Shown here one piece after another: positions 7,374-14,472 of a stretch of 64,000 nt of DNA (position 1 is its first letter; each line of letters starts with the position of its first letter). Both the position numbers and the translations under genes were made by a program. The notes below the pieces were generated by a model, which worked only from the letters and a program-made list of their open reading frames with translations, was not told the DNA's origin and searched no databases. The stretch is from Sulfuricurvum sp. (GTDB lineage: Bacteria; Campylobacterota; Campylobacteria; Campylobacterales; Sulfurimonadaceae), in assembly GCF_028710345.1 (NCBI RefSeq), contig NZ_JAQTUH010000005.1, positions 174,990-238,989 of the forward strand, written 5' to 3'.

Positions 7374-8194
7374 TAATATCACATTCATACATCGATCACA
7401 AGCTTTTGCTTTTTGATTTTTTTGGAACTGGTTACGCCAATGGTTTTCATACTGTGGGATTTATTAATAAATTGATAACTAACAATTCGGGATTTTATCT
7501 CTCTTATCAAAACAATTATTTTTATCTCAATTCTAATACGGTTATGTATCATTACACTGGTGTACAACAGTATGCAGGTTTTAATAATATGATCTTAAAT
7601 GTTTTAGAAAACTTAGGCGATACTACCCTTTTAAGTTCAAAGTTCCTTAGCGAATTTTCTCATGCTGACCAAATTTTATTTTGTCAATCTTTGCAAGATG
7701 AGCAATTAAAACTTTATTATGAGCCATTAAATACAGAATTTCCTATAATTTTTAATCTTGTTGGCGGTGGTTCTTCTTGTCCTAAAATTGTTTGCTATGC
7801 ACTTATTGATTATAAATCACTTTTGACACTTTCGTTATATCCCTATTTTAACCTTATCGATGATAGAAATTTAGACTACTCAAGTGGACGCTCTTATAAC
7901 ATTCACTTTGATTACTTATTTAATTATCGTTATGATAATTATGATATTTTGAATTCGGGTAATCGTCGTACTTATGAGTTTTTCAGTGATTTTTCAATTT
8001 TTAAGCCAAACAATCTTCTTTCCTCTGTTTATACACTTATGCATCTAAATGGTCACGATCAGTCATTATTTAATAATGCAGTAAATTTCAATTCTTGTTC
8101 AATGATTCATAATGTTGACCATTTTAATTTTTATAATAAGTATGTTAATGAGTTAAATAATCGATTTAATAATTTATTACAAGGAGTTATCTAA
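7370..8194 (+). CDS. Aromatic-rich prophage protein of unknown function, 274 aa
   Basis: The product is unusually rich in Phe, Tyr and Asn (for example NSGFYLSYQNNYFYLN), with no membrane segment. The coding strand is T-rich, like 3426-4019. A size near 30 kDa and a likely beta structure are compatible with a capsid or spike subunit, but there is no recognisable jelly-roll signature. The next gene starts at base 8195, directly after the stop, with AAGGAG upstream inside this gene. Confidence 0.5.
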   Translation: MIISHSYIDHKLLLFDFFGTGYANGFHTVGFINKLITNNSGFYLSYQNNYFYLNSNTVMYHYTGVQQYAGFNNMILNVLENLGDTTLLSSKFLSEFSHADQILFCQSLQDEQLKLYYEPLNTEFPIIFNLVGGGSSCPKIVCYALIDYKSLLTLSLYPYFNLIDDRNLDYSSGRSYNIHFDYLFNYRYDNYDILNSGNRRTYEFFSDFSIFKPNNLLSSVYTLMHLNGHDQSLFNNAVNFNSCSMIHNVDHFNFYNKYVNELNNRFNNLLQGVI

Positions 8195-8560
8195 ATGCCT
8201 AAATATCGCGTACAACTCAAACAGGGTTCACGTACCATAGTAAATAATATTGAAGCCAAAAGCGTTCAGGCTGTTATCCAATTTTTTGAAACTCTTACCA
8301 CAATGAAAGTAACAGAGGTTTTAAAGATTGAATATGAAAATAATACCCTTCAACCCATCGACGATATGCAATATTATCCTCTTGGCAAGTTTATAGCAAG
8401 AAATGAATCATCATCTAAATCTCACCAGTTTATATTACAAAATATTAAACTAACAAAGAATAGTGATGATGTGGATAATTTAGCTCGTCTTTGTCTTGAG
8501 ATCGATGGTTTAAACGTTACTTCAACTTTTGCAGGACTTCTTAAAAACAAATTGGTTTAA
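8195..8560 (+). CDS. Basic prophage protein of unknown function, 121 aa
   Basis: It begins MPKYRVQLKQGSRTIVNNIE, a compact alpha/beta pattern with a basic N-terminus, then a segment ETLTTMKVTEVLKIEY. No membrane segment or catalytic motif is seen. It is the last gene of the first structural operon; a strong hairpin follows 25 bases after the stop. A nucleic acid-binding or assembly role is possible but not shown. Confidence 0.5.
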   Translation: MPKYRVQLKQGSRTIVNNIEAKSVQAVIQFFETLTTMKVTEVLKIEYENNTLQPIDDMQYYPLGKFIARNESSSKSHQFILQNIKLTKNSDDVDNLARLCLEIDGLNVTSTFAGLLKNKLV

Positions 8561-8585
8561 TTATCATTCTCTTTCCCCTCTCCCC

Positions 8586-8640
8586 TTTTGGGCGAAAGGG
8601 GACTATGTCCCTCTGAAGCCCAAAATCTTCTTCTTTTTTT
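8586..8640 (+). terminator. Hairpin followed by T-rich tract after the first structural operon
   Basis: The outer stem TTTTGGGC/GCCCAAAA encloses an inner stem GGGAC/GTCCC with a three-base loop. CTTCTTCTTTTTTTCTC follows. The position 25 bases after the stop at 8560 suits an intrinsic terminator. An alternative 7-bp stem CCCCTTT/AAAGGGG (8582-8601) competes with it. Confidence 0.55.
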
Positions 8641-8856
8641 CTCTTGGGGTTTTTAGGGGTTTACCCCTAATCAAGCGGAGCGCAACTGCTCTTAACACAC
8701 TTATTTAAACACGATGAGCTTTTCTGAGGGGATAGTAGCTTTCCACCTTTGGCACTTTCACCCCTCATTTTCCCTGATAAATCAAACACTTTTTGCTTCT
8801 TTACAGTATCCGACGCGTACGGTTCGAGCCAATAAATTTAAACTTACTTTTCTTTT

Positions 8857-8938
8857 TAGTCGCTAATAGCGACATATTACCCTTTATAGCTTCCAATTAC
8901 ACGGCTTTAAAATCCCTCTCATGTCGCCATTCCTTTAT
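8857..8938 (+). promoter_or_regulatory. Two-part regulatory repeat, copy B
   Basis: TAGTCGCTAATAGCGAC at 8857-8873 is identical to 4864-4880. ATGTCGCCATTCCTTTAT at 8921-8938 differs by one base from 4928-4945. The spacing is the same 64 bases, while the sequence between has largely diverged, so the two ends are under constraint. It lies upstream of the tandem small genes at 9036 and 9382. Confidence 0.65.
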
Positions 8939-9035
8939 ATTAAAAAATATCAAATAATTTCGATGTTTTAAAAAAACAATCTTTGCAAAGATTCAACGAT
9001 TGCGATTTTAAGCTAAAAAATAAAAGGGGACAAAA

Positions 9036-9380
9036 ATGTCTTACATTTCACAAAGCGTTAAAGGTGTTCACCGCACTAATAACAAGATGATGTCTAAAAA
9101 TGATGAAAATGTGCTTTTTTCTTTAATGGAGGGGAAAGTAGAGTTTTTTAAATCTATCGGAACGGGGGGAACTTCTTTGCCTTCTGCTCCTACAAAATTG
9201 AAAGCTTTGAAGTTTGGAATCAGTGACCCTGATCTTAAATTAAGTGCTACTGCAACACTTAAACACATCAAAGCGTCAAAACACGCAGGTGATGTTTTTG
9301 CGTTGGTCGGTCTTTTCGATGCTGATTATGTTGCAACAACTTCCGCTAAAAAAATCAAATTGATTCATCAAGGAGCGTAA
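9036..9380 (+). CDS. Candidate major structural protein A, 114 aa
   Basis: ATG 9036 has a strong AAAAGGGGA ribosome site and its own long, palindrome-bearing leader, suggesting high expression. The product is basic (many Lys), with Gly/Thr/Ala-rich beta-like segments (KFGISDPDLKLSATATLKHI, KKIKLIHQGA). No signal peptide or membrane segment. One base separates it from a second gene of equal length, and the pair looks like an abundant virion protein module. This is inference from context; no capsid family is recognised. Confidence 0.55.
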   Translation: MSYISQSVKGVHRTNNKMMSKNDENVLFSLMEGKVEFFKSIGTGGTSLPSAPTKLKALKFGISDPDLKLSATATLKHIKASKHAGDVFALVGLFDADYVATTSAKKIKLIHQGA

Positions 9381-9381
9381 T

Positions 9382-9729
9382 ATGAAATCTATGATTAAAA
9401 ACAAACTTGGTGACACTACTTTAACAAGTTATTTGCCAATGACGGGCGCAAACGCTGTAACTCTTATGGAAGCTGTTTCTGAAGGTACTTACGAAGTATT
9501 TGAAAGCGATGGCGGTCAAGTTGGTACAGATGCGGGTGTAACTTTATGTTACGATGTTAAAGTACAACTTCGCGATAGTGCAACAGGTAAAAAAGATTAC
9601 CTTAACATTCTTGCAAAAAGTTCTGTTAGTCCTGAAGAGATTCAAACCGCACTTACTGGTATCACAATCAACATGATTAAAGTTGACGAAGTCGTCGTAC
9701 TTCTCTATTCTCCTATCACCTTCTCTTAA
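9382..9729 (+). CDS. Candidate major structural protein B, 115 aa
   Basis: It begins one base after the stop of the preceding gene, with CAAGGAG upstream. The product is acidic, beta-rich (ANAVTLMEAVSEGTYEVFES, GVTLCYDVKVQLRD) and lacks membrane segments. The size matches its neighbour, but the sequences are not obviously related: one is basic and the other acidic, which would suit a heteromeric capsid or a capsid-decoration pair. No family is recognised. Confidence 0.55.
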   Translation: MKSMIKNKLGDTTLTSYLPMTGANAVTLMEAVSEGTYEVFESDGGQVGTDAGVTLCYDVKVQLRDSATGKKDYLNILAKSSVSPEEIQTALTGITINMIKVDEVVVLLYSPITFS

Positions 9730-9747
9730 TGAGAGGGGGATACCTAC

Positions 9748-10518
9748 ATGGAATTTACACAAATTTCTTCCGCTGTTGATATAATCAAAGCGATTATTAA
9801 TAACGATTTAAGTCCCGCTCTCTCTGATTTGGCACAAAATACTTCTACAATTGATGAAATTATTTCTTCTGAAAAGGCACTTTTAAACGAATTAATAATT
9901 ATTTCTTCTGTTTTAGATGGTTCTACTATGAAGGGTGATAAGGGTGATAATGGTTCAGACGGTTTAACAGCTTATCAAATAGCATTAAATAATGGCTTTA
10001 TAGGTACTGAGCAAGAATGGTTAACTAGTCTCATTCCTCCTATTCCTCCATGCATTTACGATCCTATCCTTTGCGAAGCTACGGCTGATTTTGTTGTAAC
10101 TTCTGTAACCCCCTCCCCCATCGAAGGTTTATCTTATGCCGTCAAAGCAGGTGAAGTTTACGAGATTATGGGAGCGATTGAATTTCTATCAACCGTTGCA
10201 ACAACGGGCGTTTCTGTACAGTTAAATAGCCCCTCCGCCAGTGTCAATTTTGTTGATATAGATATCCCTACATCACATCTTGATGGAATTCAAACTATCG
10301 TAAATCAGTTTCCAAACTTTATTTACAATTCAAATGTTTCCAAAGTCGTTGGAACTGGTGTAACGGCAATTAATCAATATCTTACTGCAATAGTTCGTGG
10401 TTTTATTGTTGTAGCAAATAACGGAAATATCACTTTGTCAATCGGTACAGAGGTAGCAAACTCTACTGTCCGCTTCCTATGGGGCAATTCAAAAATGATT
10501 TTACGAAGGGTTAAATAA
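9748..10518 (+). CDS. Spike or receptor-binding protein with collagen-like motif, 256 aa
   Basis: Residues about 62-74 are collagen-like GXX triplets (KGDKGDNGSDG), followed by LTAYQIALNNGFIGTEQEWL, a motif that follows Gly-rich shafts in phage tail fibres and spikes. The N-terminus is helical (trimerisation-like) and the C-terminal 150 residues are beta-rich, ending in VRFLWGNSKMILRRVK. By analogy it is a trimeric fibre that recognises the host surface. GAGAGGGGG precedes the ATG. Confidence 0.65.
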   Translation: MEFTQISSAVDIIKAIINNDLSPALSDLAQNTSTIDEIISSEKALLNELIIISSVLDGSTMKGDKGDNGSDGLTAYQIALNNGFIGTEQEWLTSLIPPIPPCIYDPILCEATADFVVTSVTPSPIEGLSYAVKAGEVYEIMGAIEFLSTVATTGVSVQLNSPSASVNFVDIDIPTSHLDGIQTIVNQFPNFIYNSNVSKVVGTGVTAINQYLTAIVRGFIVVANNGNITLSIGTEVANSTVRFLWGNSKMILRRVK

Positions 10519-10709
10519 TGCATATCGATATATCAGTTTTACTAACAATTCTTTTTGGTGCTATAGCCTTTATTGGCTATCTCGGTAACGTACTCGTTAA
10601 AGGCGTTTCATGTTTAACGACTCTTAAAAAAGATATTGAATATATCAAGCTCAATCAAGCAGACATTATCAAAGACATCGAAATAATCCAAAAAAAGGTT
10701 TATAAATGA
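10518..10709 (+). CDS. Holin-like small membrane protein, 63 aa
   Basis: One membrane segment (about 6-27, VLLTILFGAIAFIGYLGNVLV) is followed by a charged coiled-coil-like tail (LKKDIEYIKLNQADIIKDIE). The ATG overlaps the previous stop (TAATG) and its own end overlaps the endolysin start (ATGA). A short membrane protein coupled to an endolysin is the usual place for a holin. A spanin-type role cannot be excluded. Confidence 0.55.
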   Translation: MHIDISVLLTILFGAIAFIGYLGNVLVKGVSCLTTLKKDIEYIKLNQADIIKDIEIIQKKVYK

Positions 10710-11065
10710 TTCAACTAAAATTCTTCAAACTCTCAGAGTTTACGTGTAAATGCGGATGCGGTCTTAATAATATGCAAGATGCTCAACTTCTCAAACTTGA
10801 TAAAGCCCGTGAACTTGCTAACATCCCTTTTTCTGTTAATTGCGGTACACGTTGCCCAAAACATAATAAAGATGAAGGCGGAGAGGATAATAGCTCACAT
10901 TTGAGAGGTCTAGCTACTGATATATCAGCAAAAACAAGTCAAGAAAAATTCTTAATCATTTCCGCTCTTTTAAAAGTCGGATTTAAGCGTATTGGTGTCT
11001 ATTCAACTTTTATACATTGTGATAGTGATACAACTCTTCCACAAAATGTAATTTGGCATAAGTAG
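10706..11065 (+). CDS. M15-type peptidase endolysin, 119 aa
   Basis: The sequence fits the peptidase M15A_3 group: CKCGCG at 14-19, the zinc motif SSHLRGLATD with His65 and Asp72, and FIHCD with His104 and Asp106. These residues bind zinc and cut peptide cross-links of peptidoglycan. Such enzymes occur as endolysins in tailed and tailless phages. There is no signal peptide, so export would depend on the holin-like protein encoded upstream. It is the last gene before the right attachment site. Confidence 0.8.
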   Translation: MIQLKFFKLSEFTCKCGCGLNNMQDAQLLKLDKARELANIPFSVNCGTRCPKHNKDEGGEDNSSHLRGLATDISAKTSQEKFLIISALLKVGFKRIGVYSTFIHCDSDTTLPQNVIWHK

Positions 11066-11138
11066 TTTTTAAGCTTTTTAGAACTAACATTCTTAATCTC
11101 AAATTCAATATATGTTTATATTTGGTAGTCCAAAAAGT

Positions 11139-11167
11139 GGTTAACAATAATATAAATTATATTGAAA
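11139..11167 (+). repeat. Right attachment site, dif-like, 29 bp
   Basis: The site reads GGTTAACAATAA, TATAAA, TTATATTGAAA. The last 20 bases equal 20-39; the left arm carries one extra A compared with the left site. It ends five bases from the stop codon of the methyltransferase gene on the minus strand, so integration did not damage that gene. Confidence 0.75.
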
Positions 11168-11172
11168 AATAC

Positions 11173-11778
11173 TCATACGACTTTGTGGGCGGTAACAAGA
11201 AATATCGGATAATTTTGCACCTCTTTTTCAACTGTATACGCATGATGAAATCGAACATTGCTAAATCCAGCATTTTCAATGATAGCACGAAGCGTTTCAC
11301 GTTCAAAACCAAAATGGTAAACGCCATCATTTCCATGTGAATGAAAGCTTCCATCTTCAGCTTCAAGATCAGCGATAGCAACAAAACCATCTTTTTTTAG
11401 ATGGGTATAAAACGTATCAAAAAGTTTTTGGGTATCTTCGACATGATGCATTGCCATAGAGCTTACGATTCCATGAAAACGCTCTTCTAGCGGATTTGCT
11501 AATATATCTTGACATATCGGTTTTACCTCTACACCATCACTGTTCTTTAATTCAATCTGTTCGAGCATATTAATCGATACATCAACTCCGGATACGGAAC
11601 GTACATGAGGGCGAACCTTAAAACTTAAAAGACCTGTTCCAGCCCCAAAATCAAGTATATCCATCGTATTTTTTAAAGCTATACGATTACTCAGTGTTTG
11701 AAAAACAGAAGAAGCTATGGATGTACGCATATCTCCTTTATCCCATGTAGATGCAGCATTGTTAAAACGTTCCGTCAT
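11173..11778 (-). CDS. Class I SAM-dependent methyltransferase, 201 aa
   Basis: Residues about 42-50 (DILDFGAGTGLLSF) form the SAM-binding motif I, followed by a VSGVDVSINMLEQ acidic loop and SSMAMHHVEDTQ, as in UbiE/Methyltransf_11 enzymes. The substrate cannot be told from sequence. AAGGGA precedes the ATG. It forms a pair with the DUF420-like membrane gene 9 bases upstream. It is the first chromosomal gene next to the prophage. Confidence 0.8.
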   Translation of the reverse strand: MTERFNNAASTWDKGDMRTSIASSVFQTLSNRIALKNTMDILDFGAGTGLLSFKVRPHVRSVSGVDVSINMLEQIELKNSDGVEVKPICQDILANPLEERFHGIVSSMAMHHVEDTQKLFDTFYTHLKKDGFVAIADLEAEDGSFHSHGNDGVYHFGFERETLRAIIENAGFSNVRFHHAYTVEKEVQNYPIFLVTAHKVV

Positions 11779-11787
11779 ATATTTCCC

Positions 11788-12255
11788 TTAAAATACAAAT
11801 AAAAATAGATAGATACTGCATCCCATAACAGAAGTTAAGGTTAGGGCAGCAAAAATCCATCTTCCAATCCGTTTATGATTCGTTTCCCCTAAGTGCCCTA
11901 CTCTTTTAAATGTTTGATATGATGAAATCATTAAATAAATCCATCCCCCAACCGCCATTAATGCAATAAATACATGCACTAATAAAAAGAGCAATAAAAA
12001 ATCATACGAGAGTCCGGACATCTTAACGTATTCCACAAATCCACCGCTGATACGGACACCAAGTTCAAAAATTAATACCATGACTATTGTCATTGCTAAA
12101 ATAACTATTTGAGAGCGGTAATGGAGTGTAATATTCCCTTTTATTGCCTGATAAATTGAGGTTGCTAACAAGAAAGGTAGCAGTGCGAAATAGAGGGTAA
12201 CCAAATCCATATAGAATGGGGCCTTAGTTCCTAAAAATCCGGGTTCAAAAAACAT
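11788..12255 (-). CDS. DUF420-family membrane protein, 155 aa
   Basis: The protein starts FFEPGFLGTKAPFYMDLVTL and has four to five membrane segments with conserved-looking His residues, as in DUF420. A Gram-positive protein I place in this family, CtaM, helps haem-copper oxidase maturation; whether that holds here is unknown. There is no signal peptide beyond the first span. It is probably co-transcribed with the downstream methyltransferase gene. Confidence 0.65.
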   Translation of the reverse strand: MFFEPGFLGTKAPFYMDLVTLYFALLPFLLATSIYQAIKGNITLHYRSQIVILAMTIVMVLIFELGVRISGGFVEYVKMSGLSYDFLLLFLLVHVFIALMAVGGWIYLMISSYQTFKRVGHLGETNHKRIGRWIFAALTLTSVMGCSIYLFLFVF

Positions 12256-12370
12256 AATAATCCATCCATGCTAATTTTTAGTATTATAGGATAAGAAAGA
12301 TTTAGTAACGATAATTTTTATTTACTGCTTTAGAATTCTAAATTATAAAAACTCTTTGTGTGTGTTATGC

Positions 12371-12376
12371 TATAAT
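12371..12376 (+). promoter_or_regulatory. -10 box of aminotransferase gene
   Basis: TATAAT occurs within GTTATGCTATAATTTC, 27 bases before the start codon at 12403. No clear -35 is seen, which is usual in this group. The promoter lies between divergent genes. Confidence 0.6.
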
Positions 12377-12402
12377 TTCAAAAAAATTTTAAAGGCTGCA
12401 CA

Positions 12403-13569
12403 ATGTTAACCGATCGCGTAAATACTCTATCAGAATCGATTACCATCGCTATTTCAACTTTAGCTCAAGAGCTCAAAGCATCCGGAAAAGATGTTATCAG
12501 CTTTTCAGCAGGTGAACCTGATTTTGACACTCCACAAGTGATCAAAGATGCTGCCATAAAAGCTATCAATGATGGTTTTACTAAATATACCGCTGTTGAT
12601 GGTATACCTGAATTAAAAGCAGCAATCGCTTTAAAACTCAAACGTGATAATGGATTAGAGTACAAAGCTAATCAAATCATTGCAAATAATGGGGCAAAAC
12701 ACTCTTTGTATAACCTTTTTGCGTGTACTATTCAAGCTGGAGATGAAGTAATCATCCCTGCTCCGTATTGGGTTACTTATCCTGAACTTGTTATGTATTG
12801 TGGTGGTACTGTCGTAGAGGTTATGACAGATGATGCAAGTGGTTTTAAAATGACCCCTGAACAACTCAAGGCTGCTTTAACACCTAAAACCAAAATGATT
12901 ATTTTGACCTCTCCATCAAACCCTACAGGTGCCGTCTATACACGTGATGAGCTTGCTGCTCTTGGAAAAGTATTAGAGGGGACAAACGTTATCGTAGCTA
13001 GTGATGAGATGTATGAAAAATTGATTTATGATGGAGAATTTACCTCTGCCGCAGCGGTCAGTGATGACATGTATCAACGTACTATCACTATCAACGGGTT
13101 AAGTAAATCGGTAGCCATGACCGGATGGCGTTTTGGGTATATGGCGGCTGCAAATACCGAAATTATCCAAGCAACTAAAAAACTACAAAGTCAAAGCACT
13201 TCTAACATCAACAGTATTACTCAAAAAGCGGCTGTTGTAGGTCTCAACGGTGCAGCTGACAGCGATATCGAAGCAATGCGTGTGGAGTTCAAAGCTCGAC
13301 GTGATGAAGCGGTAAAACTCTTTAATGAGATCGATGGTTTATCAGTTCTCTCTCCTGCCGGTGCATTTTATTTGTTTGTAAATATTAAAGAAATCAGTAA
13401 TGATTCCATGCAGTTTTGTAAAGAGTTGCTGGAAAATCAAGGAGTTGCGGTAGTACCGGGTGTAGGATTCGGTAGTGAAGGGTATTTTCGCTTTAGTTTT
13501 GCAACCGATATTGAAAGCATTCGTGAAGGTATTAAACGTATTGCTACATTTGTAGTAAGTAAAAAATAA
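12403..13569 (+). CDS. aspC: Aspartate aminotransferase, class I PLP enzyme, 388 aa
   Basis: It transfers the amino group between aspartate and 2-oxoglutarate. The sequence shows the subgroup I-beta pattern: SAGEPDFDTP near residue 36, YTAVDGIPEL, SPSNPTG around 169, and the PLP lysine in NGLSKSVAMTGWRFGY around 235. Length fits (about 390). It is a single-gene unit with its own -10 box and an inverted repeat after the stop. A related prephenate or aromatic aminotransferase role cannot be excluded. Confidence 0.88.
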   Translation: MLTDRVNTLSESITIAISTLAQELKASGKDVISFSAGEPDFDTPQVIKDAAIKAINDGFTKYTAVDGIPELKAAIALKLKRDNGLEYKANQIIANNGAKHSLYNLFACTIQAGDEVIIPAPYWVTYPELVMYCGGTVVEVMTDDASGFKMTPEQLKAALTPKTKMIILTSPSNPTGAVYTRDELAALGKVLEGTNVIVASDEMYEKLIYDGEFTSAAAVSDDMYQRTITINGLSKSVAMTGWRFGYMAAANTEIIQATKKLQSQSTSNINSITQKAAVVGLNGAADSDIEAMRVEFKARRDEAVKLFNEIDGLSVLSPAGAFYLFVNIKEISNDSMQFCKELLENQGVAVVPGVGFGSEGYFRFSFATDIESIREGIKRIATFVVSKK

Positions 13570-13580
13570 TTACCTCGTCA

Positions 13581-13599
13581 CCCTGAAATTTATTCAGGG
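13581..13599 (+). terminator. Hairpin between convergent genes
   Basis: CCCTGAA (13581-13587) and TTCAGGG (13593-13599) form a 7-bp stem with a five-base loop, 11 bases past the stop of the aminotransferase and 10 bases before the end of the minus-strand gene. It probably ends transcription from both sides. Confidence 0.6.
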
Positions 13600-13608
13600 T
13601 CTCAAAGT

Positions 13609-13830
13609 CTATTTTATAGATTTTAAAGCTTCAATTACTTCATCAATATTTCCTAATGGAAGGTGAACTTTCCATTCAGGGTTTTTAGCATCACCGGAGA
13701 GTGAAATCCCGATACTGGCAACACTGTCACTTCCCTCACCATAGGGTGTATCAATTTTACTAACAGCTATGACCCCTTTTTTTGTCCCGTTTAATGGTAT
13801 TTCTTTAATAATAGATGCAGATGAGCCCAC
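13609..13830 (-). CDS. Small conserved-looking protein of unknown function, 73 aa
   Basis: The frame could start at TTG 13836, but AGGAG lies directly against it; GTG 13830 sits six bases from the same AGGAG and is preferred. The product contains a beta-rich middle (KKGVIAVSKIDTPYGEGSDS) and ends NIDEVIEALKSIK. It is soluble, with no recognised family. It is the last gene of the long minus-strand run that starts at 22372. Confidence 0.5.
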   Translation of the reverse strand: MGSSASIIKEIPLNGTKKGVIAVSKIDTPYGEGSDSVASIGISLSGDAKNPEWKVHLPLGNIDEVIEALKSIK

Positions 13831-13902
13831 AAACAACTCCTAATAATTTAGATATTTAAAGAGTGTATCGGGATTTTTGCTAAAAAAAGCTTAAAAAAAT
13901 CG

Positions 13903-14454
13903 TTATTGATTCGAGGTTGCAGTTTGTGTAGCATTACCATAAATAAATGCATACATTTTGCGATAATATTGTTCATTACGTGTACGATCCGTCGCACTAA
14001 AATGGTGATAACGTCCCAAAGTTTCCCAAGAATACCCAAAACTCTTTACCAAACCAGTTATTATCTGATTCGCTTGTTCTCGCTCTATGGCATCAATAAA
14101 GTAATCAATTAGGTTAGGATTAGGATGGTATTTATAATTAATCTGATAGGGCCCAAGATCAAGATTGGTTATTCCGCCATTGATTAATGCTTGAGCTTGT
14201 GAAGAACACTCTTCAGGTGAGTTACATTTAATGATATGTCCATTGACAGCAAAACCTGCCGCTTGTGCCCGTTGAGCTTCTTCAATAGCATTAATACGTA
14301 TGACATTTGGATTACATTGACCATCTGCTTCTTTTAAACATTCACAATGTCTAATAGCGTCAAGGACAATATCAGGCATACGAACACCGGAAGTATCAAT
14401 ATCAGCACTCAATAAATGAGTAGAGAGAATTAATAAACTACCTAGTTTTTTCAT
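13903..14454 (-). CDS. Secreted lytic transglycosylase-like protein, 183 aa
   Basis: A short signal peptide (MKKLGSLLILSTHLLSA) is followed by a lysozyme-like pattern: LDLGPYQINYKYH (about 98-110) matching the G.mQIN segment of SLT domains, and YHHFSATDRTRNEQYYRKMY. The catalytic Glu is not obvious; AIRHCECLKEADG near residue 35 may carry it. Four Cys in the N-terminal part suggest disulphides in the periplasm. It follows lpxD by 18 bases. Confidence 0.65.
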   Translation of the reverse strand: MKKLGSLLILSTHLLSADIDTSGVRMPDIVLDAIRHCECLKEADGQCNPNVIRINAIEEAQRAQAAGFAVNGHIIKCNSPEECSSQAQALINGGITNLDLGPYQINYKYHPNPNLIDYFIDAIEREQANQIITGLVKSFGYSWETLGRYHHFSATDRTRNEQYYRKMYAFIYGNATQTATSNQ

Positions 14455-14472
14455 ATACCGTATCCCCTTTGC

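Larger units (their letters stand above)
8561..9035 (+). other. 475-base structured non-coding region, candidate replication origin
   Basis: No gene fits here. Four inverted repeats are visible: TTTTGGGC/GCCCAAAA (8586-8593 and 8618-8625) with an inner GGGAC-TAT-GTCCC; TTAGGGGT-TT-ACCCCTAA (8653-8670); TGAGGGG/CCCCTCA (8725-8731 and 8761-8767); and AATCTTTGCAAAGATT (8978-8993). Repeat copy B (8857-8938) lies inside. Such hairpin clusters are typical of rolling-circle origins, single-strand origins and packaging signals. I infer the origin is here, but the nick site is not identified. Confidence 0.55.
12..11167 (+). mobile_element. Integrated prophage-like element flanked by dif-like sites
   Basis: An 11.1 kb block of tightly packed + strand genes lies between two dif-like direct repeats, and ordinary chromosomal genes start 6 bases beyond the right one. 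Inside are a rolling-circle replication initiator, small membrane proteins, a collagen-like spike, a holin-like protein and an M15 endolysin. No integrase, transposase, Zot-type ATPase, terminase or recognisable capsid protein was found. Known elements that integrate at dif with host XerC/XerD (such as CTXphi) also lack an integrase. I infer a virus-derived element with rolling-circle replication and lytic functions; the virion type is unresolved. Base use is strongly A/T rich compared with the genes to its right. Confidence 0.8.

Noticed and set aside
12..11167. Filamentous phage (inovirus) interpretation
   Set aside because: No Zot/pI ATPase, no short coat protein with a signal peptide, and an endolysin with a holin-like gene, which filamentous phages do not need.
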